Shown here: in pieces, positions 33,070-42,003 of the stretch
Layout of the letters: each line of letters opens with the position of its first letter
Position numbering within the stretch: position 1 is the first letter of the stretch
Assembly: GCF_003259365.1 (NCBI RefSeq)
Contig: NZ_QLLY01000013.1
Location: 1 to 64,000 of the forward strand
Origin: Streptomyces sp. PsTaAH-137
Lineage (GTDB): Bacteria; Actinomycetota; Actinomycetes; Streptomycetales; Streptomycetaceae
Direction of reading: 5' to 3'
DNA: 64,000 nt
Notes under the pieces: generated by a model
Told to the model about the DNA's origin: nothing
The model's input: the letters and a program-made list of their open reading frames with translations, nothing else
Database searches by the model: none
Position numbers and translations under genes: made by a program

Positions 33070-33441
33070 GTGGCGGTACGAGCGGTCCGGGGCGCCGTCC
33101 AGCTGGAGCGGGACGCGGCCGACCACATGGACGAGCAGGTCGGTGAGCTGCTCACCGCGGTCCTGGAGCGCAACGGCCTGACCGCGGACGACCTGATCTC
33201 CATCTGGTTCACGGCCACCCCCGACCTGCACTCGGACTTCCCGGCGGCCGCCGCCCGCAAGCTGGGTGTCGACGGGCTCGCCGACGTGCCGCTGATCTGC
33301 GCCCAGGAGCTGGAGATAGCGGGCGCCATGCCGCGCGTCGTGCGGCTCCTCGCGCACATCGAGACCGACCTGCCCAAGTCCGAGATCGCGCACGTGTACC
33401 TCGGTGCCGCGGCAGCCCTCCGCAAGGACATCGCCCAGTGA
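33070..33441 (+). CDS. aroH: Chorismate mutase, AroH class
   Basis: A 123-residue monofunctional chorismate mutase of the trimeric B. subtilis AroH type. It starts VRAVRGAVQLERD (active-site Arg) and has TPDLHSDFPAAAAR and ICAQELEIAGAMPRVVRLL with further active-site residues. It converts chorismate to prephenate. The GTG at 33070 follows AAGGAGC. Its TGA overlaps the GTG of tyrA, so the two consecutive Tyr/Phe pathway enzymes are co-translated. Confidence 0.94.
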   Translation: MAVRAVRGAVQLERDAADHMDEQVGELLTAVLERNGLTADDLISIWFTATPDLHSDFPAAAARKLGVDGLADVPLICAQELEIAGAMPRVVRLLAHIETDLPKSEIAHVYLGAAAALRKDIAQ

Positions 33442-34523
33442 GAACCGCACTCGTCATCGGCACCGGCCTGATCGGCACCTCCGCCGCCCTCGCCCTCGCC
33501 TCGCGCGGGGTCACCGTCCACCTCGCCGACCACGACCAGGCGCAGGCCCGCACCGCCGCCGCGCTCGGCGCCGGGACCGACGAGCCCCCCGAGGGCGTCG
33601 TCGACCTGTGCGTGGTCGCGGTGCCGCCGGCGCACGTCGCCGCCCAGCTCGCCGACGCGATGCGCCGGGGCGTGGCCCGCGCATACCTGGACGTCGCCAG
33701 CGTGAAGGGCGGCCCGCGCCGCGAGCTGGAGGCGCTGGGGCTCGACCTCACGCCGTACATCGGTACGCACCCGATGAGCGGCCGCGAGCGCAGCGGACCG
33801 CTCGCCGCCACCGCCGACCTCTTCGAGGGCCGCCCCTGGGTGCTCACCCCGACCCGGGACACCGACACCGAGGTCCTGAACCTCGCCCTCGAACTGGTCG
33901 CCCTGTGCCGCGCGGTCCCCGTCGTCATGGACGCCGACGCCCACGACCGGGCCGTCGCCCTCGTCTCCCACATGCCGCACCTGGTCTCCACCATGGTCGC
34001 GGCCCGCCTGGAGAACGCCGAGGAGAGCGCCGTCCGGCTCTGCGGACAGGGCATCCGCGACGTGACCCGGATCGCGGGATCCGACCCGCAGATGTGGATC
34101 GACATCCTCTCCGCGAACCCCGGCCCGGTCGCCGACCTGCTCTCGGCGGTCGCCGGGGACCTGGAGGAGACCGTCCAGGCGCTGCGCTCCCTCCAGTCCG
34201 CCGACGACGCCAAGCGCCACGAGGGCGCCGAGGGCGTCGAGACCATGCTCCGCCGGGGCAACGCGGGACAGGCCCGGGTGCCCGGCAAGCACGGCGCCGC
34301 CCCGGCCGCGTACGAGATCGTCGCCGTGCTCATCTCCGACCAGCCCGGCGAGCTGGCCCGCATCTTCGCCGACGCCGGTGCCGCCGGGGTCAACGTCGAG
34401 GATGTCCGCATCGAGCACGCGACCGGGCAGCAGGCCGGTTTCGTGCAGCTCATGGTGCAGCCCGCCGCCGCGCCGAAACTGGCCGCGTCGCTGCGCGAGC
34501 GGGGCTGGGCCATGCGCCAGTAA
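33438..34523 (+). CDS. tyrA: Prephenate dehydrogenase
   Basis: A 361-residue enzyme with an N-terminal Rossmann NAD(P) domain (VIGTGLIGTSAALAL, ~5-19), the prephenate-binding THPMSGRERSG motif (~112-122), a helical dimerisation domain and a C-terminal ACT domain (~290-355, VAVLISDQPGELARIFADAG) for feedback control by aromatic amino acids. It oxidatively decarboxylates prephenate to 4-hydroxyphenylpyruvate for tyrosine. GTG at 33438 overlaps the aroH stop. Confidence 0.94.
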   Translation: MRTALVIGTGLIGTSAALALASRGVTVHLADHDQAQARTAAALGAGTDEPPEGVVDLCVVAVPPAHVAAQLADAMRRGVARAYLDVASVKGGPRRELEALGLDLTPYIGTHPMSGRERSGPLAATADLFEGRPWVLTPTRDTDTEVLNLALELVALCRAVPVVMDADAHDRAVALVSHMPHLVSTMVAARLENAEESAVRLCGQGIRDVTRIAGSDPQMWIDILSANPGPVADLLSAVAGDLEETVQALRSLQSADDAKRHEGAEGVETMLRRGNAGQARVPGKHGAAPAAYEIVAVLISDQPGELARIFADAGAAGVNVEDVRIEHATGQQAGFVQLMVQPAAAPKLAASLRERGWAMRQ

Positions 34524-34613
34524 AAGGCGCCTGCCAGAGCCAGTAACCTTGTGCGGGGCGTGTCCGCGCCCCGTACGCATGCCCCCGTGCACTGAGAAAG
34601 GTGTCCGTCACCC

Positions 34614-35294
34614 ATGGAAACCCCGGCAGCTGTCATCGTCGCGATCGACGGACCCTCCGGCACGGGCAAGTCCAGCACCTCGAAGGCCGTCGCCGCGCAG
34701 CTCGGTCTGAGCTACCTGGACACCGGCGCCCAGTACCGCGCCATCACCTGGTGGATGGTGAACAACGGCATCGACCTGACCGACCCGACCGCGATCGCCG
34801 CCGTCGCCGGCAAGGCCGACATCGTCTCCGGCACCGACCCGTCCGCGCCCACCATCACGGTGGACGGCACGGACGTCGCCGGGCCGATCCGCACCACCGA
34901 GGTCACCTCCAAGGTCTCCGCCGTCAGCGCGGTGCCCGAGGTGCGGTCCCGCATCACCGACCTCCAGCGCTCGATCGCCAAGGGCGCCGAGGTCGGCATC
35001 GTCGTCGAGGGCCGGGACATCGGTACGACCGTGCTGCCCGACGCCGACCTCAAGATCTTCCTCACCGCCTCGCCCGAGGCCCGCGCCGCCCGCCGCTCCG
35101 GCGAGCTGAAGGGCGCCGACGTCAAGGCGACCCAGGACGCGCTGGTCGCCCGCGACAAGGCCGACTCCAGCCGCAAGACGTCCCCGCTGGCCAAGGCCGG
35201 CGACGCCGTCGAGGTGGACACCACCGAGCTCACGCTCCAGCAGGTCATCGAGTGCGTCGTGACGCTGGTCGAGGAGAAGCGGGCCGCCAAGTGA
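34614..35294 (+). CDS. cmk: Cytidylate kinase
   Basis: A 226-residue (d)CMP kinase: P-loop DGPSGTGKSSTSKAVA (~10-25), the YLDTGAQYRA nucleotide-binding motif (~36-45), VEGRDIGT (~130) and the C-terminal lid (ARRSGELKG). The ATG at 34614 follows GAAAGG. It sits 90 bp after tyrA. The stop overlaps the following acyltransferase GTG. cmk-plsC-der order is a conserved actinobacterial cluster. Confidence 0.95.
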   Translation: METPAAVIVAIDGPSGTGKSSTSKAVAAQLGLSYLDTGAQYRAITWWMVNNGIDLTDPTAIAAVAGKADIVSGTDPSAPTITVDGTDVAGPIRTTEVTSKVSAVSAVPEVRSRITDLQRSIAKGAEVGIVVEGRDIGTTVLPDADLKIFLTASPEARAARRSGELKGADVKATQDALVARDKADSSRKTSPLAKAGDAVEVDTTELTLQQVIECVVTLVEEKRAAK

Positions 35295-35938
35295 CCGTTG
35301 CGCCCTCCGAGCGAGGTGCCGAGGTCGGGCGGCGGATCGGCGTCGGCCTGATGTACGGGCTGTGGAAGCCGCGCGTCCTCGGGGCGTGGCGGGTTCCGGC
35401 CGCCGGCCCCGTGATCCTCGCCGTGAACCACTCGCACAACGTGGACGGCCCCATGGTCATGGGCGTCGCCCCGCGCCCGACGCACTTCCTGATCAAGCAG
35501 GAGGCGTTCATCGGGCCGCTCGGCACCTTCCTCGAAGGCATCGGGCAGCTGAAGGTCGACCGCACCAGCGCCGACCGGACCGCCATCACCCGCGCCCTCG
35601 ACGTGCTGAAGGACGGGGGAGTGCTCGGCATCTTCCCCGAGGGCACCCGCGGCGACGGCGACTTCGCGTCGCTGCGCGCCGGCCTCTCGTACTTCGCCGT
35701 GCGCAGCGGGGCGCCCATCGTCCCGGTGGCCGTCCTGGGAAGCACGGAGAAGCGCGGACGGTTGATAAAGGGGCTGCCTCCGCTGCGCAGCAGGGTCGAC
35801 GTCGTCTTCGGCGACCCCTTCGAAGCGGGCGACGGCAGCGGACGGCGTACGCGCAAGGCGCTCGACGAGGCGACCGTGCGCATCCAGGAGCGGCTCACCG
35901 GCCATCTGGCGAACGCCAGGCGCCTGACCGGGCGCTGA
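35291..35938 (+). CDS. 1-acyl-sn-glycerol-3-phosphate acyltransferase family (PlsC-like)
   Basis: A 215-residue acyltransferase with the HX4D catalytic motif NHSHNVDGP (~42-50) and the substrate motif FPEGTRGDGD (~115-124), followed by PIVPVAVLG. It would acylate lysophosphatidic acid or a related lipid at the membrane; the compact size and the absence of a long transmembrane segment fit the cmk-linked subgroup. GTG at 35291 overlaps the cmk stop. Confidence 0.9.
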   Translation: MTVAPSERGAEVGRRIGVGLMYGLWKPRVLGAWRVPAAGPVILAVNHSHNVDGPMVMGVAPRPTHFLIKQEAFIGPLGTFLEGIGQLKVDRTSADRTAITRALDVLKDGGVLGIFPEGTRGDGDFASLRAGLSYFAVRSGAPIVPVAVLGSTEKRGRLIKGLPPLRSRVDVVFGDPFEAGDGSGRRTRKALDEATVRIQERLTGHLANARRLTGR

Positions 35939-36018
35939 GCGAGACTTTCAGTAGTGCACCGGCCTCCGACCGAGACGGCGCACCGATCACCACGAATGAA
36001 CGACGAGGTACGGACTTC

Positions 36019-37494
36019 ATGAACGACCAGATCCAGCCCGAGGACTCCCCGGAATACGAGCACGGGGCGCTCGGCGACGCGGAGTACGCGGAGTTCATGG
36101 AGCTCGCCGCCGAAGAGGGCTTCGACATCGAGGACGTCGAGGGCGCCATCGAGGAGGCGGGCCACGGCCCGCTGCCCGTGCTCGCCGTCGTCGGCCGCCC
36201 GAACGTCGGCAAGTCGACCCTGGTGAACCGCATCATCGGCCGCCGCGAGGCGGTCGTCGAGGACAAGCCGGGCGTCACCCGCGACCGCGTCACCTACGAG
36301 GCCGAGTGGGCGGGCCGCCGCTTCAAGCTCGTCGACACCGGCGGCTGGGAGCAGGACGTCCTCGGCATCGACGCGTCCGTCGCCGCCCAGGCGGAGTACG
36401 CGATCGAGACCGCCGACGCCGTCGTCTTCGTGGTCGACTCCACGGTCGGCGTCACCGACACCGACGAGGCCGTCGTCCGGCTGCTGCGCAAGGCCAAGAA
36501 GCCGGTGGTGCTCTGCGCCAACAAGGTCGACGGACCCTCCGGCGAGGCCGACGCCACCGCCCTGTGGGCGCTCGGCATCGGCGAGCCGCACCCGGTCTCC
36601 TCGCTGCACGGCCGCGGCACCGGCGACATGCTGGACGCCGTCATCGAGGCGCTGCCCGACGCGCCGCAGCAGACCTTCGGCGCCGCCGGAGTCGGCGGTC
36701 CGCGCCGCATCGCGCTGATCGGCCGCCCGAACGTCGGCAAGTCCTCGCTCCTGAACAAGGTGGCGAACGAGGACCGCGTCGTCGTGAACGAGCTGGCGGG
36801 CACCACCCGCGACCCGGTCGACGAGCTGATCGAGCTGGGCGGCGTCGTCTGGAAGTTCGTCGACACGGCGGGCATCCGCAAGCGCGTCCACCTCCAGCAG
36901 GGCGCCGACTACTACGCCTCGCTGCGCACGGCCGCCGCCGTCGAGAAGGCGGAGGTCGCGGTCATCCTGATCGACTCCTCCGAGTCCATCTCGATCCAGG
37001 ACCAGCGCATCGTGACGATGGCGGTCGAGGCGGGCCGCGCGATCGTCGTCGCGTACAACAAGTGGGACACCCTCGACGAGGAGCGCCGCTACTACCTGGA
37101 GCGCGAGATCGAGACCGAGCTCGGTCAGATCGCCTGGGCCCCGCGGGTGAACGTGTCGGCGCACACCGGCCGTCACATGGAGAAGCTGGTCCCGGCGATC
37201 GAGACGGCGCTGGCGGGCTGGGAGACCCGGGTCCCCACCGGCCGGCTGAACGCCTTCCTCGGTGAGCTGGTCGCCGCGCACCCGCACCCGGTCCGCGGCG
37301 GCAAGCAGCCCCGCATCCTGTTCGGGACGCAGGCCGGTACGAAGCCGCCGCGGTTCGTGCTGTTCGCCTCCGGGTTCATCGAGGCCGGCTACCGCCGCTT
37401 CGTGGAGCGCCGGCTGCGCGAGGAGTTCGGCTTCGAGGGAACGCCGATCCACATCTCCGTCCGGGTGCGCGAGAAGCGCGGCAAGAAGAAGTAG
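36019..37494 (+). CDS. der: Ribosome-assembly GTPase Der (EngA)
   Basis: A 491-residue tandem-GTPase. It has an acidic ~55-residue N-terminal extension, G-domain 1 with GRPNVGKST (~61-69) and NKVD, an acidic linker, G-domain 2 with GRPNVGKSS (~235-243) and NKWD, then the KH-like C-terminal domain ending in EKRGKKK. Der acts in 50S subunit maturation. ATG at 36019 follows GAGGT; the frame upstream lies within the acyltransferase gene. The last gene of the cmk cluster. Confidence 0.95.
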   Translation: MNDQIQPEDSPEYEHGALGDAEYAEFMELAAEEGFDIEDVEGAIEEAGHGPLPVLAVVGRPNVGKSTLVNRIIGRREAVVEDKPGVTRDRVTYEAEWAGRRFKLVDTGGWEQDVLGIDASVAAQAEYAIETADAVVFVVDSTVGVTDTDEAVVRLLRKAKKPVVLCANKVDGPSGEADATALWALGIGEPHPVSSLHGRGTGDMLDAVIEALPDAPQQTFGAAGVGGPRRIALIGRPNVGKSSLLNKVANEDRVVVNELAGTTRDPVDELIELGGVVWKFVDTAGIRKRVHLQQGADYYASLRTAAAVEKAEVAVILIDSSESISIQDQRIVTMAVEAGRAIVVAYNKWDTLDEERRYYLEREIETELGQIAWAPRVNVSAHTGRHMEKLVPAIETALAGWETRVPTGRLNAFLGELVAAHPHPVRGGKQPRILFGTQAGTKPPRFVLFASGFIEAGYRRFVERRLREEFGFEGTPIHISVRVREKRGKKK

Positions 37495-37513
37495 CAGCAG
37501 CCGCCGAGCGGCC

Positions 37514-37539
37514 GCCGCGGGCTCTCAGTGCTCGCGGCG
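37514..37539. terminator. Probable bidirectional terminator after der
   Basis: CGCCGCGGGC and GCTCGCGGCG pair (one G-U) around TCTCAGT between the convergent der and minus-strand small gene, overlapping the latter's stop codon. Confidence 0.5.
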
Positions 37540-37926
37540 CGGACCGGGCGGCAGCGCGGCCGGGAAGTGATGTCCTTGGCCGTGCTGCCGCCCGTTCTGC
37601 TGCGGCTGCCAGGACTGGTGCTGGTGCGCCGAGGGGTAGTGCGGGGTGTGGTGGCGTGCGCCGTAGGGACCGGTGCCGAAGCCGGTGAACCCGAGGTCCT
37701 CCTCGCCCGTGCGGTCGCCGGGCAGGGCCCGGAAGGACCTGCGGTACTCCGCGTAGAGGGCGTCGTAGATGGGCGTGGCCGAGTAGCCGCCCGAATAGCC
37801 GGTCGCGTGGCCGCCTGCGTGGCCGCTCGGGTGGCTGCTCTGGTGGTCCTCGGCGGGGCGCATCGACGGGATCTGGCTCGGGTACGGCTGACGCCGTCCG
37901 GACATGGTGGGGTCGTATGGGTGCAC
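37525..37926 (-). CDS. Small hypothetical protein rich in His, Gln, Pro and Gly
   Basis: A 133-residue low-complexity protein: the middle has a conserved-looking IYDALYAEYRRSFRALPGDRTGEEDLGF segment (~53-80), flanked by His/Gly/Ser-rich and Gln/His-rich tracts. GTG at 37926 opens the frame; ATG at 37905 (MSGRRQPYP) is an equally likely start. No membrane segment. The helical core suggests a real, if disordered, protein. Function unknown. Confidence 0.6.
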   Translation of the reverse strand: MHPYDPTMSGRRQPYPSQIPSMRPAEDHQSSHPSGHAGGHATGYSGGYSATPIYDALYAEYRRSFRALPGDRTGEEDLGFTGFGTGPYGARHHTPHYPSAHQHQSWQPQQNGRQHGQGHHFPAALPPGPRREH

Positions 37927-38052
37927 ATAGGTGCCAACGACCCGGATCCTCTACAGATGCGCCCTTGGCCTCGGCTTTCGCGGGGCGTCAGGAGGGTGAC
38001 CGGCGCATGCGTGAGGGTCCGGGTCGTCGGCACCCAGGACGTGCGGGTGGGC

Positions 38053-38829
38053 TCAGGTGCCCGCGAGCGGGAGCGCGGCGGCCACCAGGCGGCCGTTCGC
38101 CGCGGCCTTGTCGAGGGCGTCGCGCATCAGGTCCTCGCGCGGCTGGCGGCCGATCGACCCCGCCGGGGTGGCGAAGACGAGCACCTTCTGCGTCTTGTTG
38201 GCGGCGGCCCGCCAGCTCTCGGTGACGAGCAGCGGCTGGTGCGCCTGCCACCAGGCGACCTGCGACGGCGCGCCGCCGGTGCCGGGCTGCAGGACGGCGT
38301 GCAGTTGGCCCATGGCGAGCAGCACCGACCAGCCGTCGAGGCCGCGCGGGGCCTCCTCCAGGCTGGACACCGGCATGTAGCCCTGCTCGATCAGGAGCGG
38401 CAGGAAGTCGTCGCCGGAGTCGGCGCCGGGCCGGGCGATGGGCCCGGTGGGTTCCACGACGAGCGCGGGGTGCAGCTCGCCCGCGATCAGGACGAGGCCG
38501 CTGGTCACCCCGAGCACGGCCTGGGACGGCGCGGCACCGGGGATCTCGTCGGGGGCGCCGGCGACGGAACGGACGGCGCCCTGCAACTGGTCCTCGGCGA
38601 CCCGGACGACCTGCGAGGGCAGGCAGGCGGCGTGGGCGAAGGCGAGCACGGCGGTCTCGTCACCGACGAACAGGACGGTGCTGGTGTGCTCCTGTTCCGA
38701 GTCCCCCGCGGTGCGGCAGGACGTGCAGTCGTAGCTGCCCGGGGCGTTGCCCCCGGCGAGCAGCCGGTCGGCTTCTTCGTCGCCGATCTCGGCGCGTACG
38801 TCGTCACTGACGTCGAGCAAGCGCGGCAC
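38053..38829 (-). CDS. Conserved hypothetical protein with CxxC motif
   Basis: A 258-residue soluble protein, alpha/beta in character. A CTSC motif (residues ~35-38, YDCTSCRTAGD) could bind metal or be redox active, and repeated aliphatic strands (VLGVTSGLVLIAGELHPALV, WSVLLAMGQLHAVLQ) suggest one compact domain. GTG at 38829 follows GAGGAG at good spacing. It has no recognisable family name to me. It is monocistronic and divergent from the muralytic gene at 39.2 kb. Confidence 0.75.
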   Translation of the reverse strand: MPRLLDVSDDVRAEIGDEEADRLLAGGNAPGSYDCTSCRTAGDSEQEHTSTVLFVGDETAVLAFAHAACLPSQVVRVAEDQLQGAVRSVAGAPDEIPGAAPSQAVLGVTSGLVLIAGELHPALVVEPTGPIARPGADSGDDFLPLLIEQGYMPVSSLEEAPRGLDGWSVLLAMGQLHAVLQPGTGGAPSQVAWWQAHQPLLVTESWRAAANKTQKVLVFATPAGSIGRQPREDLMRDALDKAAANGRLVAAALPLAGT

Positions 38830-39031
38830 GGGTGGCTCCTCAGGGTCGGTCGCCCCCGTCGGCGAGTGCGCCGCGGGGACAGAGAGTGCTGATAAAGGGA
38901 CAACGGGCGATCTGTGGCCGGAGTCACGCCCGGAACCGAACGGAATTCACCCATTGGACGCGCACCGTGAGAGCCGCCCCGGAATGCGTCACTCCATGCC
39001 AACTTGTAGGTGTTCCAAGCAAGTTGAGTGA

Positions 39032-39045
39032 GTGAAGTGGGTCAC
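39032..39045 (+). promoter_or_regulatory. Candidate Crp site upstream of the Rpf-like gene
   Basis: GTGAAGTGGGTCAC matches the Streptomyces Crp consensus GTG-N6-GNCAC. It lies just after an AACTTG/CAAGTT inverted repeat (39001-39025) and about 150 bp before the predicted transcription start. No gene lies in 38830-39241. Confidence 0.45.
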
Positions 39046-39158
39046 AGATCCGCGAGGGGTCAGGTCGACAAATCCTGAAATCAGCTAATGAAGTGGGTGG
39101 CCTGAATGCGTCGCTACTTCGGGTAACGGGCAACTGGCCTGGCGTGACGGGGCGTTGG

Positions 39159-39188
39159 TTGATGCCGTGCTCGTCCGCTGCCTAGATT
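39159..39188 (+). promoter_or_regulatory. Promoter of the Rpf-like gene
   Basis: TTGATG (39159-39164) and TAGATT (39183-39188) with an 18-bp spacer match the principal-sigma consensus. Transcription would start near 39195, leaving a leader of about 47 nt that contains an AACGAGCAGT direct repeat, too short for a c-di-AMP riboswitch. Confidence 0.6.
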
Positions 39189-39241
39189 CCACCGCCGTCT
39201 GCAACGAGCAGTCAACGAGCAGTCCACGAGAGGGATTACTC

Positions 39242-39850
39242 ATGTGCGTGCCGATTCGTACGGCTCGAACGACAGCGGTTCTCGCCGGGGCGGCCCTGCT
39301 GGCCCCGCTCGGTCTCCTGACGGCGGCAGGCGCGGCCCACGCGGCCGACTCCGGCGTCTGGGACCGCATCGCCCGCTGTGAGAGCGGTGGCAACTGGCAC
39401 ATCAATACCGGTAACGGCTACTACGGCGGGCTCCAGTTCTCCGCCGGCACCTGGCGCGCGTACGGCGGAGGGGCCTACGCGTCGACGGCCGACGGGGCGT
39501 CCAGGTCCCAGCAGATCGCCGTCGCGGCCAGGGTGCAGCGCGTGCAGGGCTGGGGCGCCTGGCCCACCTGCTCGGTCCGTGCCAATGCCTACGGCGGCGC
39601 GCCGTCGTCCGCCTCCGCCCCGGTCGGCACGGAGTCGGCGCCGAAGGCCGCGGTCCCCGGGCACGGCACGAGCCGTGCCGACCGCGGTGCGACCCGCGGC
39701 GGCGGGTACGTCGTCCGCGAAGGCGACACCCTCGGACGGATCGCGGCGGCCCACGGCACCACCTGGCAGCGTGTGTACACCGTCAACCGGGCCGTCGTCG
39801 GTGGCGATCCGGACCTGATCCTGCCGGGCCAGCACCTGCTGATCCGGTAG
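39242..39850 (+). CDS. Secreted Rpf-like transglycosylase with LysM domain
   Basis: A 202-residue secreted protein: signal peptide with AHA cleavage site at ~32-34, the transglycosylase/resuscitation-promoting-factor domain starting WDRIARCESGGNWHINTGNGYYGGLQF-like (~39-110, catalytic Glu in CESGG), a linker and a C-terminal LysM domain (~155-202, YVVREGDTLGRIAAAHG). It would cleave peptidoglycan glycan strands, as in spore germination and growth. ATG at 39242 follows GAGAGGGA. A related gene follows 115 bp downstream. Confidence 0.92.
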   Translation: MCVPIRTARTTAVLAGAALLAPLGLLTAAGAAHAADSGVWDRIARCESGGNWHINTGNGYYGGLQFSAGTWRAYGGGAYASTADGASRSQQIAVAARVQRVQGWGAWPTCSVRANAYGGAPSSASAPVGTESAPKAAVPGHGTSRADRGATRGGGYVVREGDTLGRIAAAHGTTWQRVYTVNRAVVGGDPDLILPGQHLLIR

Positions 39851-39964
39851 CCGCGGAGGGTGGTGCGCCGTGGTCCCCCCGTCCGGTCCGCCGACCGGGT
39901 GGGGCCACGGTCCGCGCGGCGCGGCACGGCGGCCCGCTCCGGGCCCGCTGCTTAGCGTGACGCG

Positions 39965-40621
39965 ATGCGTCTGCTGCCCCCGCTGCTCCCGGCGTCCTGC
40001 GCCCTGCTCGCCTCGCTGCTCGCCGTGGCCGTCGCGCCGGCGCCCGCCCAGGGCGCCGCCCACCGGCCGCCGCAGGCCCACCTCAAACCCGCCGACTGCG
40101 CCCAGGGCGACTGGCCGTGGGACTGTCTCGCCGAGTGCGAGAGCGGCGGCGACTGGCACGCGAACACCGGCAATTCCTACTACGGCGGGCTCCAGTTCTA
40201 TCAGCCGACCTGGGAGGACCACGGCGGCCTCGCGTACGCGCCGCGCGCCGATCTCGCCACCCGCGCCGAACAGATCCGGGTCGCCGAGGAGGTGCTGCGC
40301 ACGCAGGGCTGGCAGGCCTGGCCCGCCTGTGCGAAGAAGTACGGGCTCCAGGGGCGCGTGCACGTGGTGAAGAGCGGCGAGACGCTGACGTCGATCGCCC
40401 GGCGCCTCAAGGTCAAGGGCGGCTGGCAGGCGCTCTACGACGCGAACCGGGACGCGGTGGGGCCGCGCCCGGACCGGCTGGACGTGGGAACGATGCTGGT
40501 CGTCCCCGGGGGCCGGACGACGGCTCCCGCGAAGAAGAAGACGGCTGTGAAGAAGAAGCCGTCTGTGAAGAAGAAGCCGGTGAAGAAGCCGTCGGTCGAG
40601 CAGACGGCGCCAGTGGCCTGA
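39965..40621 (+). CDS. Second secreted Rpf-like transglycosylase with LysM domain and Lys-rich tail
   Basis: A 218-residue paralogue of the upstream gene: signal peptide (~1-29), transglycosylase domain (DCLAECESGGDWHANTGNSYYG, ~53-120, catalytic Glu in CESGG), LysM (~131-175, HVVKSGETLTSIARRLKVKG) and a C-terminal repeat of VKKKPSVKKKPVKKP, absent from the first protein. The tail is strongly basic and could bind anionic wall polymers. There is no clear ribosome-binding site before ATG 39965, so leaderless translation is possible. Confidence 0.9.
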   Translation: MRLLPPLLPASCALLASLLAVAVAPAPAQGAAHRPPQAHLKPADCAQGDWPWDCLAECESGGDWHANTGNSYYGGLQFYQPTWEDHGGLAYAPRADLATRAEQIRVAEEVLRTQGWQAWPACAKKYGLQGRVHVVKSGETLTSIARRLKVKGGWQALYDANRDAVGPRPDRLDVGTMLVVPGGRTTAPAKKKTAVKKKPSVKKKPVKKPSVEQTAPVA

Positions 40622-40676
40622 ACACCCCGCGTTCCAGGGCGCGTCCCGCCCCCTGCGCCCGGCGAGCGCCCTGTCG

Positions 40677-41144
40677 TCACATCGGCGGGGCCACGCCTCG
40701 GGCCCCGGCCGGCGGCTCGCAGACAGGGCACGGGCCGAGACCGCCCGAGGCGACGGTGGGGCCGTCCGCCGGTATCACCTCGGGCCTGCCCGCGACGAGC
40801 GGGCAGTCCGCGCGGTGCCACAGCGTCCCGCCGGGGACCGTCACCGGTTCACCGGTCCGCGGCCGCTCGGGTGGGTCGCCCGCGACGAGCAGCTCGTACA
40901 GCTCCGCCACCCGGGCGCTCGTCACGGTGCTCCTGCCGTACGTGAGAAGGACCGCACCCGCGATGATCAGGGCCGAGCCCGGCATCGTGCACGAGGCCAG
41001 ATAGGGCAGCTGGCGCTCGGCGTAGCGTTCGCCCGACATCCCGTACCAGCCGATGACGCACAGCAGGGCGCCGCCGGAGAGCGCGGCGAGGCCCGTCCAC
41101 AGCACGGGATGCAGGTCGGATGCGCGGGGCCGGACTGTCCGCAT
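40677..41144 (-). CDS. Two-helix membrane protein with C-terminal zinc-ribbon-like motif
   Basis: A 155-residue protein with two hydrophobic helices (~16-36 and ~50-68) and a cytosolic tail with HRADCP (~110) and CPVC (~139-142), a possible HC/CC metal site. ATG at 41144 follows GGGGAG. It faces the LysM gene. Function unknown. Confidence 0.7.
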   Translation of the reverse strand: MRTVRPRASDLHPVLWTGLAALSGGALLCVIGWYGMSGERYAERQLPYLASCTMPGSALIIAGAVLLTYGRSTVTSARVAELYELLVAGDPPERPRTGEPVTVPGGTLWHRADCPLVAGRPEVIPADGPTVASGGLGPCPVCEPPAGARGVAPPM

Positions 41145-41339
41145 GGGTGGCTCCCCACCGTCGTCGTGTCGGGTGTCCGCCGGAGCCGTGGCGGGCGGCC
41201 GCTTTCGGTCGTATCCGTCGGTGTCCGGCTCTGTATGGCTTTGTCGGGCCGATCGCTTGCACTATGCCTTCTGGAGGCCAACCCTGAAAGCTCCGGGCGC
41301 TGTTGGGGCCCGGACCGACATCCGGTGGTGAGCCAGTTG

Positions 41340-41873
41340 ATGTTCGGAAACAGGATCACGGCGGTTCGGCGGGGGCGGGTCGCGGCCCTCGCCGCGGTGC
41401 TCTCGCTCGGGCCCGCTCTGGTGGCGTGCGGTGGTTCGGGCGGCTCGGACGGGGGCTCGACGAAGACCCCGACGACGCAGCGGCCGACGGTGACCGCGAC
41501 GGCGACCGCGCCGGCCGACCCGGCCGCCGCCGAGCAGGAGATCAAGGCCAACTGGAAGAAGTTCTTCAGCCCGGACGTACCGCTCGACCAGAAGACCGAG
41601 CTCCTGGAGAACGGGTCGGTGATGCAGAAGGTCCTGGAGAGGTTCAACGGGGACAGGCGCGGCGGCCAGGTGCAGGCGGAGGTCACGAAGGTCGCCTTCA
41701 CCTCGCCGACGTCCGCCGACGTGACGTACTCGCTGACGATCAAGGGCGCCACGGTGCTCCCCAACGCCAAGGGCGTCTCCGTGGAGCAGGACGGCGTCTG
41801 GAAGGTGTCCGTCCGGACGCTGTGCGCACTGGTCCGGCTGAGCGGCAACGCGTCACCCGGCGCGGGCTGCTGA
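41340..41873 (+). CDS. Secreted lipoprotein
   Basis: A 177-residue protein with a basic N-terminus, hydrophobic stretch and lipobox LVAC (~27-30), then a Thr/Pro/Ala-rich linker and a folded domain (~60-170) with NWKKFFSPDVPLDQKTELLENG and VTYSLTIKG, resembling low-molecular-weight mycobacterial-type lipoproteins. The ATG at 41340 is used; GTG at 41328 is in frame and also possible. Function unknown. Confidence 0.8.
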   Translation: MFGNRITAVRRGRVAALAAVLSLGPALVACGGSGGSDGGSTKTPTTQRPTVTATATAPADPAAAEQEIKANWKKFFSPDVPLDQKTELLENGSVMQKVLERFNGDRRGGQVQAEVTKVAFTSPTSADVTYSLTIKGATVLPNAKGVSVEQDGVWKVSVRTLCALVRLSGNASPGAGC

Positions 41874-42003
41874 CCACGGCTGCCGCGGGGGCTGCGGATC
41901 GCTCGGAGCGGTGACACGAACGGCACGCGCTTTGACGGTCCGCAGCCGCCTCACCAGCAACAACGTTGCCCTGATGGACAGAGTGGCCAAATGGTTCCTC
42001 ATA

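Noticed and set aside
38830..39241. c-di-AMP (ydaO) riboswitch before the Rpf-like gene
   Set aside because: The conserved GGGGAACC-type blocks are absent and the predicted leader is only about 47 nt; a GGGTGAAT on the minus strand is too short to count.
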